A DNA stretch of 64,000 bases, taken from positions 1-64,000 of the forward strand of contig CAZFSM010000003.1 in the NCBI GenBank assembly GCA_964521625.1, read 5' to 3'. The notes below the pieces were generated by a model. That model was not told the DNA's origin, searched no databases, and saw only the letters and a list, made by a program, of their open reading frames with translations. Shown here piece by piece: positions 34,554-43,274 of the stretch; position 1 is the stretch's first letter; each line of letters starts with the position of its first letter. This DNA comes from UBA1444 sp964521625. Lineage in GTDB: Bacteria; Bacillota; Negativicutes; UBA1444. Both the position numbers and the translations under genes were made by a program.

Positions 34554-35674
34554 TAGATTACCTCCATCTCCGCGTGTAAAGCACCGGCAGCTTTCATCGC
34601 CTGCAAAATCGTGATGATATCCCGCGGCGTGGCGCCGACTGAATTCAATGCCGCCACCACATCACCGACGCTGGCGGTGGAAGGAAGCACCAGCAGGTTG
34701 CCTGACGCCTCCTGGGCATTCACGGTCTGCCGCGGAGTCGTAGCGGTCCGCCCGGCGGAAAATGGACCGGGCTGCGATACATCGCGTGTTTTGGTAATTT
34801 TCACGGTCAAGCCGCCCTGGGCCACAGCCACTTCATCAATGGCAACATTCGAACCCATTACGATCGTACCGGTACGTTCGTTGATTACGACGCGGGCCAC
34901 TTCGTCCGGTTTGATCCGCAATTCTTCGATCGCAGCGACAAACCCGACAATATCCCGGGCATACATCGCCGGCACGCCGATGGATACTGTGCCTGGATCA
35001 CGTGCCATCGCAATCGTGCCAAAACGGGCCGTGATCGCTTCGGCAATTCGATTCGCCGTTGTAAAATCCGGCCGATTCAGGGCCAGATTGAATTGGCCAT
35101 TGGCGCCGATCTGGAACGGAACTTCTTTTTCAACAATCGCCCCATTTGTTATGAGACCAACCGTCGGAAAGTTTTTCTGAACATTGGCGCCGGATCCGCC
35201 AGCATTAAAGCCCCCGGTAGTTACTGCCCCCTGGGCTACAGCATAAACTGCGCCATTGGCTGCCCGCAGCGGCGTCTGGATCAAAGTTCCGCCAGCCAGG
35301 CTTTTGGCATCGCCCATCGACGAGACAGTGACATCGATCGTGTCGCCGGGTTTGACGAAAGCGGGTAGTTTCGAAGAAATCATGACGGCAGCCACGTTTT
35401 TCGACTGCAGGGTCGTCTGATCGACAACCACGCCAAACGAACGTAGCGTGTTTACTATCGACTGAATCGTATTTACGCTTTTATTGGAGTCGCCGCTACC
35501 GGCCAAACCAAATACCAGACCATAGCCGACGAGCTGATTGGCGCGCACACCCTCGACTTTTGCCACGTCCTTGATCCGGGCGCTCACCGGCGCCTGAATT
35601 GCGGCATCGGCAACGCCAGCCCAGCCGATTAGTACAATCATCATCCCTATCACAATTCGCGCTGCCTTGCACAT
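34553..35674 (-). CDS. flgI: Flagellar P-ring protein FlgI
   Basis: FlgI forms the periplasmic P-ring around the flagellar rod. The 373-residue protein has a signal peptide (ending GVADA) and then the family start ARIKDVAKVEGVRANQLVGYGLVFGLAGSGD. The length and C-terminal block (GATPRDIITILQAMKAAGALHAEMEVI) are typical. Its presence implies a diderm-type flagellum. Tandem ATGs at 35677 and 35674 follow GGGGTGG; an upstream in-frame ATG at 35725 would prepend 17 residues before the signal peptide and is less likely. Confidence 0.95.
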   Translation of the reverse strand: MCKAARIVIGMMIVLIGWAGVADAAIQAPVSARIKDVAKVEGVRANQLVGYGLVFGLAGSGDSNKSVNTIQSIVNTLRSFGVVVDQTTLQSKNVAAVMISSKLPAFVKPGDTIDVTVSSMGDAKSLAGGTLIQTPLRAANGAVYAVAQGAVTTGGFNAGGSGANVQKNFPTVGLITNGAIVEKEVPFQIGANGQFNLALNRPDFTTANRIAEAITARFGTIAMARDPGTVSIGVPAMYARDIVGFVAAIEELRIKPDEVARVVINERTGTIVMGSNVAIDEVAVAQGGLTVKITKTRDVSQPGPFSAGRTATTPRQTVNAQEASGNLLVLPSTASVGDVVAALNSVGATPRDIITILQAMKAAGALHAEMEVI

Positions 35675-35741
35675 CATGCCACCCCATCTATAATTGGGGA
35701 CAGTCCCCAATTTACTATTAAACAATTGTTCTAACTTAATT

Positions 35742-36353
35742 CTAGAAGAACCAGTTCCATATCTGGGTCAGGATCCCCTGGCGCTGTTTGTTGACGAGTG
35801 GCCCGCTGCCAGTAACCAACAGTTTTGCATCCGCTATGTTACTTGACAATACGCTGTTATCGGCGCGAATATCGGACGGCCGAACCTGTCCGGATATGTT
35901 GATTCGCTGCTCTTCGCCATTTTGGCGAATGTTTTGTACTCCGGAAATAACCAGATTTCCATTGGGCTTCACTTCTATCACCTTAACCGTCAGACGCGCC
36001 GTCACTTTGTTTGAATTGTTGATTGTTCCCTGCGCCTTGAAGCTGTCATCCTGCGCTGTGGTTGAGTCGGGCACGAAGCCGAGCAGACCGGTTCCTTTCT
36101 GCACATTATTTGATGCCGCTTTTGAATTGGTCGATGAACCGGTTCGTGTCGCCGTCGAGTTTTCATTTACAACGACAGTCAGAGTATCGCCCACTGCCCG
36201 GGCTCTTTGGTCGCCGAACAACACCGAAGTCTGCGCAGTGTCATTCCAAAGCGATGCCGCAAACGCATTGCCTGTTAGTACTATTCCCATCAATAAAGCC
36301 ATGCACATCAGACCGATAAGCTTGCTGCCCAATCGCTTGTTTTTTTCCCACAT
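35742..36353 (-). CDS. flgH: Flagellar L-ring protein FlgH
   Basis: FlgH forms the outer-membrane L-ring. The 203-residue protein has the family core LFGDQRARAVGDTLTVVVNENSTA (about 45-68), followed by the conserved GNLVISGVQNIRQNGEEQ region. It has a signal peptide (1-33, ending NAFA) but no lipobox cysteine at the cleavage site, unlike the lipid-anchored FlgH of Proteobacteria. Its only early cysteine (residue 17) is inside the hydrophobic core with no lipobox before it. GGGGGG precedes the ATG. Together with FlgI and FlgA it supports an outer membrane. Confidence 0.94.
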   Translation of the reverse strand: MWEKNKRLGSKLIGLMCMALLMGIVLTGNAFAASLWNDTAQTSVLFGDQRARAVGDTLTVVVNENSTATRTGSSTNSKAASNNVQKGTGLLGFVPDSTTAQDDSFKAQGTINNSNKVTARLTVKVIEVKPNGNLVISGVQNIRQNGEEQRINISGQVRPSDIRADNSVLSSNIADAKLLVTGSGPLVNKQRQGILTQIWNWFF

Positions 36354-36357
36354 TGTC

Positions 36358-37332
36358 TCAACCCCCCTGATGGTTCAATACCAGCACCGATTTGTCTTCC
36401 TGCACCCGTCCGGTCAAAAATCGTTTGGTTGTCAAATTTTGCACCCGAATCAGGTCGCCAGCAGCTCCCTGTGACATCGCTACACCGCCTGCTGAAACTT
36501 CAATCTCGCCAATACGGGCCGCTATCCGGATCATCTCGCCCTGTTTGACCAATATCGGCCGGGTCAGCGAGCGTTCGAACAATACACTGCCCGGTGTAAT
36601 GGCAGACCTGATCTGCATGCCAACCACTTTTGCCAGGTCTGTAAGGTAGCCAGGTTGCAATTTCCCTGCGTCCATCGGCTCCAGCCGCACCGAACGGGCC
36701 GGGATGATCTCGCCGGCGTTCAGGTTTTCCACGGCAACCACTACATCCAGAATCCGTTTCACTTCGAACTGAACCGGAACTTTCACAAAGTTACTGCCAT
36801 CGGTTCGCACTGCGACCAAAACTATTGTCGGTGCATTGTAGCGAATCGGTCCGCTTAGTTCCGGCGCAAGTTCCAGTTTTCCCAGCGGGGCTTGTAAATC
36901 AGCCGGCAATTCAACCATCGTCACGTTGGCGCCCACAGCTGCCTGTGTAATAAACACCCGGGCCAGATCAGCGATTTTTTTACCACTCACTGCCTGCGAC
37001 GAGGTAGTGATTTTAAAATTGGCTGGCACACTCCAGGTAATCGCCGAAAAGTCAGCATGTGTTGTCACCAGTCTGGGCTCCAGTGATTGCGGAGTATAAA
37101 AAGCCGTGATTCCTGGCGCCGGTGCATCGCCCAGCGCCAGTTCTTTAAGATATTTGACCCGTTCTGCTGCGCCGCCGCTGACATCGGCGATATCACCGAG
37201 TGTCAGGCCCGGGCCTCTGACTACGGAAATCGACTTGACGGCAACGGTTACATTAGCAGTATTGGCAAAAGCGAACGGACAAAAGGCCAGTATCAGGCAT
37301 GCTGACAAAAGAACCACTAGCGTCCGTTTCAT
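36358..37332 (-). CDS. flgA: Flagella basal body P-ring formation protein FlgA
   Basis: FlgA is the periplasmic chaperone for P-ring (FlgI) assembly. The 324-residue protein has a signal peptide (1-24) and a C-terminal SAF domain (about 195-320: VVVAVENLNAGEIIPARSVRLE, then GSVLFERSLTRPILVKQGE). It is longer than E. coli FlgA (219) because of an extra N-terminal region (about 30-190). The ATG at 37332 has AGGTGA 5 nt upstream; the GTG at 37341 overlaps that site. Placed between flgG and flgH. Confidence 0.93.
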   Translation of the reverse strand: MKRTLVVLLSACLILAFCPFAFANTANVTVAVKSISVVRGPGLTLGDIADVSGGAAERVKYLKELALGDAPAPGITAFYTPQSLEPRLVTTHADFSAITWSVPANFKITTSSQAVSGKKIADLARVFITQAAVGANVTMVELPADLQAPLGKLELAPELSGPIRYNAPTIVLVAVRTDGSNFVKVPVQFEVKRILDVVVAVENLNAGEIIPARSVRLEPMDAGKLQPGYLTDLAKVVGMQIRSAITPGSVLFERSLTRPILVKQGEMIRIAARIGEIEVSAGGVAMSQGAAGDLIRVQNLTTKRFLTGRVQEDKSVLVLNHQGG

Positions 37333-37341
37333 CCTACTCAC

Positions 37342-38130
37342 CTACCGTTTCATCTGATTGGCTGTCGACAGCATCTCATCCGATGTGGTCACGGCCTTGG
37401 CATTCATTTCATAAGCGCGCTGAGCGATTATCATGTTGACCATCTCTTCAACGACCTGTACGTTGGCCATTTCAAGGTAATTCTGCACGATAGTGCCGGC
37501 GCCGTCGGTCCCTGGGTTGGATACGATCGCCGGACCGGAAGCGTTGGTTTCTTTGAACAGGTTGCGTCCGATGCTGTCCATGCCGGACGGATTCACGAAG
37601 CGGGCTAACTGGATCTGTCCGAGTTCCTGCGGCGCCGCCTGCCCGGGAATTGTCGCGCTCACGATCCCCTCACCAGAAATCGTCACTGCCGTTGCCGTCT
37701 GGGGAATGGTGATCTGCGGCTCGAGAAAGTAGCCTTCGGACGTAACAAGACGCCCCTGCGCGTCTTTCTTCAGGGAACCGTCCCGTGTATAACCCAACGT
37801 TCCGTCCGGCATAGTGATTTGTAGAAACCCGTCGCCTTCGATCGCTACGTCGAGCGGGTTGCCTGTGGCCTGAAAGTTTCCTGTGGTAAATATATGTTGT
37901 GTCGCTACCAGTCTCGTGCCGTGCCCCATTTGGACGCCTGTGGGTAAGATATTGTCTGGCCCAGTTGTTGCGCCAGCCTGACGAATCGTCTGGTAGATCA
38001 GGTCCTGAAAGTCAGCGCGGACTTTTTTGAAGCCTGTCGTGTTGACGTTGGCCAGGTTGTTCGAGATCACGTCGATGTTGGCTTGTTGCGCCACCATCCC
38101 TGAACCTGCCGTCCATAAGGAACGCATCAT
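37342..38130 (-). CDS. flgG: Flagellar distal rod protein FlgG
   Basis: A 262-residue rod protein. The N-terminal flagellar rod motif NNLANVNTTGFKK (about 25-37), the central GNPLDVAIEGDGFLQI and the C-terminal MVNMIIAQRAYEMNAKAV block identify FlgG/FlhP. These proteins are exported by the flagellar type III system without a signal peptide. A GAGGAGGT Shine-Dalgarno lies 9 nt before the ATG. The stop is 9 bp from the flgA ATG. Separated from flgF by a 114-bp spacer with two hairpins. Confidence 0.95.
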   Translation of the reverse strand: MMRSLWTAGSGMVAQQANIDVISNNLANVNTTGFKKVRADFQDLIYQTIRQAGATTGPDNILPTGVQMGHGTRLVATQHIFTTGNFQATGNPLDVAIEGDGFLQITMPDGTLGYTRDGSLKKDAQGRLVTSEGYFLEPQITIPQTATAVTISGEGIVSATIPGQAAPQELGQIQLARFVNPSGMDSIGRNLFKETNASGPAIVSNPGTDGAGTIVQNYLEMANVQVVEEMVNMIIAQRAYEMNAKAVTTSDEMLSTANQMKR

Positions 38131-38161
38131 AATACAAGTACCTCCTCAGATGCCAAAATCA

Positions 38162-38212
38162 GCCGTCTCGGTCATTCGACGGCATGCGGGGCCTCCGCGA
38201 AGGTCCGGCCCC
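38162..38212 (-). other. Two hairpins in the flgF-flgG spacer
   Basis: GCCGTC/GACGGC (38162-38167 with 38178-38183) and GGGGCC/GGCCCC (38188-38193 with 38207-38212) form two short GC-rich stems between flgF and flgG. Neither is followed by a T run. They could set the flgF:flgG expression ratio or be RNA processing sites. No riboswitch consensus recognised. Confidence 0.4.
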
Positions 38213-38244
38213 AATACGGTTACGCTTGGAATCCTAGTTTATCA

Positions 38245-39000
38245 CTAGAGTCTGGCTATTTCATTCGCAGCCTTATCCAGCAACGCATCATGCGTCTGAA
38301 CCACTTTTGAATTTGTTTCATAGGCACGGAACCCGGCGATCATGTTCACCATTTCTGAAATCACATTTACATTGGATAATTCGAGCAGCCCCTGTCGGAG
38401 CGTTGGGTTTGTCGCCTCCGGGGTAACGCCTTCCGGAGGGCGGAATAAACTGGCGCCTTCTTTGCGTAACCGGTGCTCTTCTGCAAAAGTATTAATTTGA
38501 AACGTGTTGTTTTCAATTTGATCCAGGAAGAGACGTCCATCCTCCGATATTGTCACTTTGCCGGCCTGCCCGGCAGGATCGAGTACAATCGGCCCGTTAA
38601 GGCCTAATACCTGAAACCCGTCCTGTGTGACCAGTTCACCGCCTGCACTGCGGGTGAACGAGCCGTTACGCGTGTAGCGAACTCCGGCAGGGGTCTGCAC
38701 GGCAAAAAAGCCTTTCCCTTCGATAGCCACATCGAGTGTATTATTTGTGACCCTCATAATACCGCCGCTTTGCTGCGTCGCAATGGTATCGATCCAGGCG
38801 CCGGCGCCCATGTTGCCAATCTCCGGTTCCGCAGCCCCATCATGAACCCTCCGGATTTGGCGGCTGGCGTAATCCTTGATGATCGCGAAGTCTTTTTTGA
38901 ATCCAGCCGTATTCGCATTGGCCAAATTGTTGGCAGTAACATCAGCTCGCAGCGATTCAACCAGCATGCCTGATGCTGCGATGTAGATTCCCCGAATCAA
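38245..39000 (-). CDS. flgF: Flagellar proximal rod protein FlgF
   Basis: A 251-residue rod protein related to FlgG: N-terminal NNLANANTAGFKKDF (about 25-39), central NNTLDVAIEGKGFFAV and a C-terminal MVNMIAGFRAYETNSKVVQ block. It corresponds to FlhO of Bacillus, where mbl-flhO-flhP is the same order as here. The ATG has GGGGTGA about 8 nt upstream. First gene of the flgF-flgJ operon behind the sigma-D-like promoter. Confidence 0.93.
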   Translation of the reverse strand: MIRGIYIAASGMLVESLRADVTANNLANANTAGFKKDFAIIKDYASRQIRRVHDGAAEPEIGNMGAGAWIDTIATQQSGGIMRVTNNTLDVAIEGKGFFAVQTPAGVRYTRNGSFTRSAGGELVTQDGFQVLGLNGPIVLDPAGQAGKVTISEDGRLFLDQIENNTFQINTFAEEHRLRKEGASLFRPPEGVTPEATNPTLRQGLLELSNVNVISEMVNMIAGFRAYETNSKVVQTHDALLDKAANEIARL

Positions 39001-39035
39001 AAAATCACCCCGCTCACAGTTCCTTCTACCAACAG

Positions 39036-39062
39036 GTATCGGAAAAATGCGCGGGGTTCTTA
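39036..39062 (-). promoter_or_regulatory. Sigma-D (sigma-28)-like promoter of the flgF operon
   Basis: On the minus strand TAAG (39062-39059), exactly 15 nt, then TCCGATAC (39043-39036). The flagellar sigma consensus is TAAA-N15-GCCGATAT, so three of four and six of eight bases match at the right spacing. It lies 36 bp upstream of the flgF ATG. Confidence 0.6.
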
Positions 39063-39093
39063 AATGGTTTTAGTTGTCTGGTTCAAACGGCGT

Positions 39094-40125
39094 TTATTTG
39101 TGACCGGTTTTTCGGGCAGTAGTCAGATGGCTGCTGAGCAGTTCAAGCGAATCGAGGGCAATCCCGGTTCCCCTGGCGACGCAGGAAGTCGCATCCTCCG
39201 CCAGATAAGCAGGAATACTCGTTTGTTTGGTGATCAGGATGTCCAGGCCGTGCAACATCGCACCGCCGCCAGTCATCACAATCCCGCGGTCAATAATATC
39301 AGAGGCCAACTCCGGCGGTGTCCGTTCCAATACACTTTTAACACAGTCGATAATCAGACCGATTGGTTCCGCCATCGCCTGACGGGTTTCGGCTGAAGTC
39401 ATAACCACCGTTTTGGGCATGCCACTGACTAAATCTCGTCCGCGCACTTCCATGGTTTCCTTGCGCAGGTCCGTGTAGGCTGTGCCAATTTTGATTTTTA
39501 TTTCTTCGGCCGTACGTTCACCAATCATCAGTTTCTGTTCTTTGCGCATAAATCGGATAATCGAGTCGTCGAACATATCACCAGCAACCCGGATCGAAGA
39601 ACTGACCACGATACCGCCCAGGCTAAGCACGGCAACATCCGTCGTGCCGCCGCCGATGTCAACCACCATGGCGCCGCATGGCTCAGCAATATCCAGGCCG
39701 GCGCCCAATGCCGCCGCCAGAGGTTCTTCAATTAAAAAAGTTTCTTTGGCGCCAGCCTGTATAGCGGCTTCCAATACTGCCCGTTTTTCTACAGTCGTCA
39801 CGCCCGAAGGTACGCAGACCATAATCCTGGGCTTGAAAAACAGCGCTTTGCCGGCAACTTTTTCAATAAAGTAGCGCAGCATCTGTTCCGTTGTTTCATA
39901 ATCGGCAATCACGCCTTCGCGCAAAGGCCGCACAGCAACAATGTTTCCAGGAGTTCGGCCGATCATCCGGCGCGCTTCTTCACCGATTGCCAAAATACGG
40001 CCCGAGTCAACATCTTTGGCAACAACCGACGGTTCGTTCAGGACAATCCCCTGCCCCTTGATGTAAACCAAGATGGTTGCTGTACCTAAATCGATACCAA
40101 TATCATGCGCTAACCCAAACTTCAC
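39094..40125 (-). CDS. mbl: Rod-shape-determining actin homologue MreB/Mbl
   Basis: MreB-family filaments guide the peptidoglycan elongation machinery under the cytoplasmic membrane. The 343-residue protein has phosphate loop 1 (GIDLGTATI, 10-18), phosphate loop 2 (VDIGGGTTDVAVL, near 160-172), and the family adenosine motif (GIVMTGGGAMLHGLD near 285). Position between murA and flgF corresponds to mbl of Bacillus, so Mbl is the likely paralogue. GTG start with GGAGGG 7 nt upstream. Confidence 0.93.
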   Translation of the reverse strand: MKFGLAHDIGIDLGTATILVYIKGQGIVLNEPSVVAKDVDSGRILAIGEEARRMIGRTPGNIVAVRPLREGVIADYETTEQMLRYFIEKVAGKALFFKPRIMVCVPSGVTTVEKRAVLEAAIQAGAKETFLIEEPLAAALGAGLDIAEPCGAMVVDIGGGTTDVAVLSLGGIVVSSSIRVAGDMFDDSIIRFMRKEQKLMIGERTAEEIKIKIGTAYTDLRKETMEVRGRDLVSGMPKTVVMTSAETRQAMAEPIGLIIDCVKSVLERTPPELASDIIDRGIVMTGGGAMLHGLDILITKQTSIPAYLAEDATSCVARGTGIALDSLELLSSHLTTARKTGHK

Positions 40126-40146
40126 GCCAATCCCTCCGTTAGAATC

Positions 40147-41406
40147 CTATTCCGCTTCGCTTCTGGATATTTCGGCGCCGAGACCCCGAAGTTTATCGAC
40201 AATCCGGTCATATCCACGATCAATATGATAAACTGAGCCAATTTCAGTTTGTCCCTCAGCCGCCAATCCGGCCAAAACAAGCGCGGCGCCAGCCCGCAAG
40301 TCGGTCGCCGTAACCGGGCAGCCGGTCAAATTCTTTACACCATCTACCATTGCGATGCGGCCATCCACGCGGATATTGGCGCCCATCCGCTTCAATTCGT
40401 CGACGTGCATGAATCGATTTTCAAACACGGTTTCCGAGACAACGCTACTGCCTTCCGACACAGCCATCAATGCCATAAACTGCGCCTGCATATCAGTGGG
40501 AAATCCCGGATACGGCAGCGTCTTAACATCAACTGCCCGCAAAATTCCGCTGGCAGTAACCCGGATCTGATCCACATCCTCTTCGATAGTTACCCCGGCT
40601 TCTTTAAGCTTGGCCACCAACGGCTTCAGATGTTCGAACAGTACATTTTTCAATAAAATATCGCCACCGGTAATTGCCGCAGCCACCATATAGGTTCCTG
40701 CTTCAATCCGGTCTGGAATCACCGCATAGGTTGTGCCGGTAAGTTTCTGCACCCCATCGATTCTGATGACATTGGTGCCGGCGCCGCGGACCCCAGCCCC
40801 CATTGCATTCAGATAGTTGGCCAGGTCAACGATCTCCGGCTCCTGCGCCGCGTTTTCAATAATCGTCTGTCCTTTGGCGAGACTAGCTGCCATCATGATG
40901 TTTTCAGTGGCGCCGACACTGGGAAAATCCAGGTAAACCCGCGCCCCCTTCAATCCTTTGGGTGCTCGGGCTTCGATAAAACCATGACCGAGAATAATTT
41001 CGGCGCCCAGCGCCTCAAATCCTTTTAGATGAAGATCAATCGGTCTAGTACCGATCGCACAGCCACCTGGCAGAGAAATTCGCGCTTCCTGGAAACGGGA
41101 CAACAACGGTCCCATAACCAAAAAAGAGGCCCGCATCTTCCGGACCAGTTCATACGACGCCTCACAGCTTTTTATCCCGGTGCTGTCAACAAATAAGCTA
41201 CCTGGCTCCCGACGTGTATTCAGACCAAGATATTGCAATACCTCGGTGATGGTTTTTACGTCGTCCAGATCAGGGATTTCTTCAATAACAGAAGGGGTTG
41301 ACGCCAACAATGAGGCGGCAATGACCGGCAGCACAGCATTTTTCGCGCCACTGACCTTGACTGTCCCCGAGAGTCTGCGTCCCCCCTGAATGAATAACTT
41401 TTCCAA
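40147..41406 (-). CDS. murA: UDP-N-acetylglucosamine 1-carboxyvinyltransferase MurA
   Basis: MurA transfers enolpyruvate from PEP to UDP-GlcNAc, the first committed step of peptidoglycan synthesis. The 419-residue protein has Lys22-Asn23 of the active site (SGAKNA) and the catalytic, fosfomycin-binding Cys116 in PGGCAIGTRPID. TTG start with AAGGAG about 11 nt upstream. It follows atpC by 15 bp, the order seen around B. subtilis murA. The spoIID gene that follows murA in Bacillus is not present before mbl. Confidence 0.97.
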   Translation of the reverse strand: MEKLFIQGGRRLSGTVKVSGAKNAVLPVIAASLLASTPSVIEEIPDLDDVKTITEVLQYLGLNTRREPGSLFVDSTGIKSCEASYELVRKMRASFLVMGPLLSRFQEARISLPGGCAIGTRPIDLHLKGFEALGAEIILGHGFIEARAPKGLKGARVYLDFPSVGATENIMMAASLAKGQTIIENAAQEPEIVDLANYLNAMGAGVRGAGTNVIRIDGVQKLTGTTYAVIPDRIEAGTYMVAAAITGGDILLKNVLFEHLKPLVAKLKEAGVTIEEDVDQIRVTASGILRAVDVKTLPYPGFPTDMQAQFMALMAVSEGSSVVSETVFENRFMHVDELKRMGANIRVDGRIAMVDGVKNLTGCPVTATDLRAGAALVLAGLAAEGQTEIGSVYHIDRGYDRIVDKLRGLGAEISRSEAE

Positions 41407-41421
41407 CTGAACAAATACTCC

Positions 41422-41841
41422 TTACGTTGTCCGTCCCCGACGGGTATGTTCTGCAATCTTAAGACGCATCAAGGCCCGTTGCAGGGCAATCTCTGCCCGT
41501 TGGACATCAATATCCGCTTTGTGAGCTAGGCGCTCTTCCGCCCGGGCTTTTGCTTCGGCAGCACGCCGGACATCGATCTCTTCGTCGTTCTCCGCACAGG
41601 GAGTCAACACCGAAATCCGGTTGTCCCGGACTTCCATAAACCCACCGCATACTGAAGCTTCATGGGTCTCTTCGCCAAGCTTGTAGCGGAGCGGAGCAAT
41701 ATCCAGCGCCACCACCAAAGGAGCGTGATTATATAGAATTCCAACTTCGCCGTCGATCGCCCGGGCGACAACCATGTCCACTTCGACACAGCATACGCTG
41801 CGTTCCGGCGTCAGGATGTCCAGTCGCATCGTTTTGGACAT
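41422..41841 (-). CDS. atpC: ATP synthase F1 epsilon subunit
   Basis: A 139-residue epsilon subunit with the N-terminal beta-sandwich (LDILTPERSV, then GEVGILYNHAPLVVALDIAPLRY; residues 7-85) and the C-terminal helical hairpin (90-139, rich in Ala, Arg and Glu) that can inhibit ATP hydrolysis. GGGGAA precedes the ATG. Last gene of the ATP synthase operon, 4 bp from atpD. Confidence 0.96.
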   Translation of the reverse strand: MSKTMRLDILTPERSVCCVEVDMVVARAIDGEVGILYNHAPLVVALDIAPLRYKLGEETHEASVCGGFMEVRDNRISVLTPCAENDEEIDVRRAAEAKARAEERLAHKADIDVQRAEIALQRALMRLKIAEHTRRGRTT

Positions 41842-41845
41842 CGGT

Positions 41846-43255
41846 TTATTCCCCTTTCAGCACGCGAGCCTTTTCCACTGCTTCATCGATGGTCCCAACC
41901 ATTAAGAATGCCATTTCCGGCAAATCGTCATGTTTCCCGGCCAGAATTTCTTTGAATCCACGAATGGTTTCGCTGATTGGCACATATTTACCGGACATAC
42001 CGGTGAATTGCTCGGCCACGAAAAACGGCTGACTGAAGAAACGTTGAATCCGGCGGGCACGCCCAACGGTCAGTTTGTCATCATCGGATAGTTCTTCCAT
42101 GCCCAGAATGGCGATGATATCCTGCAGCTCTTTATAACGCTGCAGCACTTCTTGCACGCCGCGTGCAACTTCATAATGTTCTGCGCCGATAATGTTCGGG
42201 TCCATAATTCGCGAAGTCGAATCCAGCGGATCAACTGCCGGATAAATGCCCATCTCGGAAATGGAACGGGACAAAACAGTCGTCGCATCAAGATGCGCGA
42301 AAGTTGCCGCCGGCGCCGGGTCGGTCAAATCGTCGGCCGGCACATAAACAGCCTGAACGGATGTGATGGAGCCTTTGTTGGTCGAAGTAATCCGCTCCTG
42401 CAGCGCACCCACGTCCGTACCCAGTGTCGGTTGATAACCAACGGCGGACGGCATACGACCGAGCAGCGCCGATACTTCTGAACCCGCCTGGATGAAACGG
42501 AAAATATTATCGATGAAGAGTAGAACATCCTGTCCCTGCACATCGCGGAAATATTCCGCCATGGTCAGCGCCGACAGCGCAACCCGCATACGGGCGCCCG
42601 GCGGCTCGTTCATCTGACCGTAAACCAGCGCCGTTTTTTCAATAACGCCGGATTCTTTCATCTCCATCCAGAGGTCATTACCTTCGCGGGTCCGCTCACC
42701 GACGCCGCCGAAAACGGATACGCCGCCATGCTCGGTAGCAATGTTACGAATCAGTTCCATGATAATAACGGTCTTGCCAACACCAGCGCCGCCAAACAGG
42801 CCGACTTTACCACCCTTGGAATAAGGGGCAATCAGGTCGACGACCTTAATGCCAGTTTCCAGCATTTCGGTGCTGGTTGACTGGTCTTCCAGTTTTGGCG
42901 CCGGACGATGAATCGGCCAGACATCCGCTGCCACAACTTCCGTAGGATCATTATCCACGGTCTCACCCAGAACATTGAACACGCGGCCCAATGTCCCATT
43001 GCCGACCGGCACGCGAATCGAGGTTCCCGTATCGGTGGCCACCATGCCGCGGGTCAGTCCGTCGGTTGACGACATTGCCACGCAACGGGCGACATTGTTA
43101 CCCAGGTGCTGCATAACCTCGGCGGTCAGATTCAGCTTAATTCCTGCTGTTTCCCCTTCAATACGAACCGCATTATAAATGGAAGGAAGTTCCTCCCTGG
43201 CAAACTCGACGTCAATAACCGGACCGATGACTTGTACTACTCTTCCGCTGTTCAC
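41846..43255 (-). CDS. atpD: ATP synthase F1 beta subunit
   Basis: The catalytic 469-residue beta subunit. The P-loop GGAGVGKT is at residues 155-162, GERTREGNDLW (near 188) holds the catalytic Glu, and the DELSEED-type segment reads MEELSDDDKLTV. GTG start with GGAGGG 9 nt upstream. Length and motifs are standard. Confidence 0.98.
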   Translation of the reverse strand: MNSGRVVQVIGPVIDVEFAREELPSIYNAVRIEGETAGIKLNLTAEVMQHLGNNVARCVAMSSTDGLTRGMVATDTGTSIRVPVGNGTLGRVFNVLGETVDNDPTEVVAADVWPIHRPAPKLEDQSTSTEMLETGIKVVDLIAPYSKGGKVGLFGGAGVGKTVIIMELIRNIATEHGGVSVFGGVGERTREGNDLWMEMKESGVIEKTALVYGQMNEPPGARMRVALSALTMAEYFRDVQGQDVLLFIDNIFRFIQAGSEVSALLGRMPSAVGYQPTLGTDVGALQERITSTNKGSITSVQAVYVPADDLTDPAPAATFAHLDATTVLSRSISEMGIYPAVDPLDSTSRIMDPNIIGAEHYEVARGVQEVLQRYKELQDIIAILGMEELSDDDKLTVGRARRIQRFFSQPFFVAEQFTGMSGKYVPISETIRGFKEILAGKHDDLPEMAFLMVGTIDEAVEKARVLKGE

Positions 43256-43274
43256 AACATAACCCTCCTCTGTA

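Noticed and set aside
38131..38244. Possible cyclic-di-GMP riboswitch before flgG
   Set aside because: The two stems do not match the class I or II consensus cores; left as an uncharacterised structured spacer.
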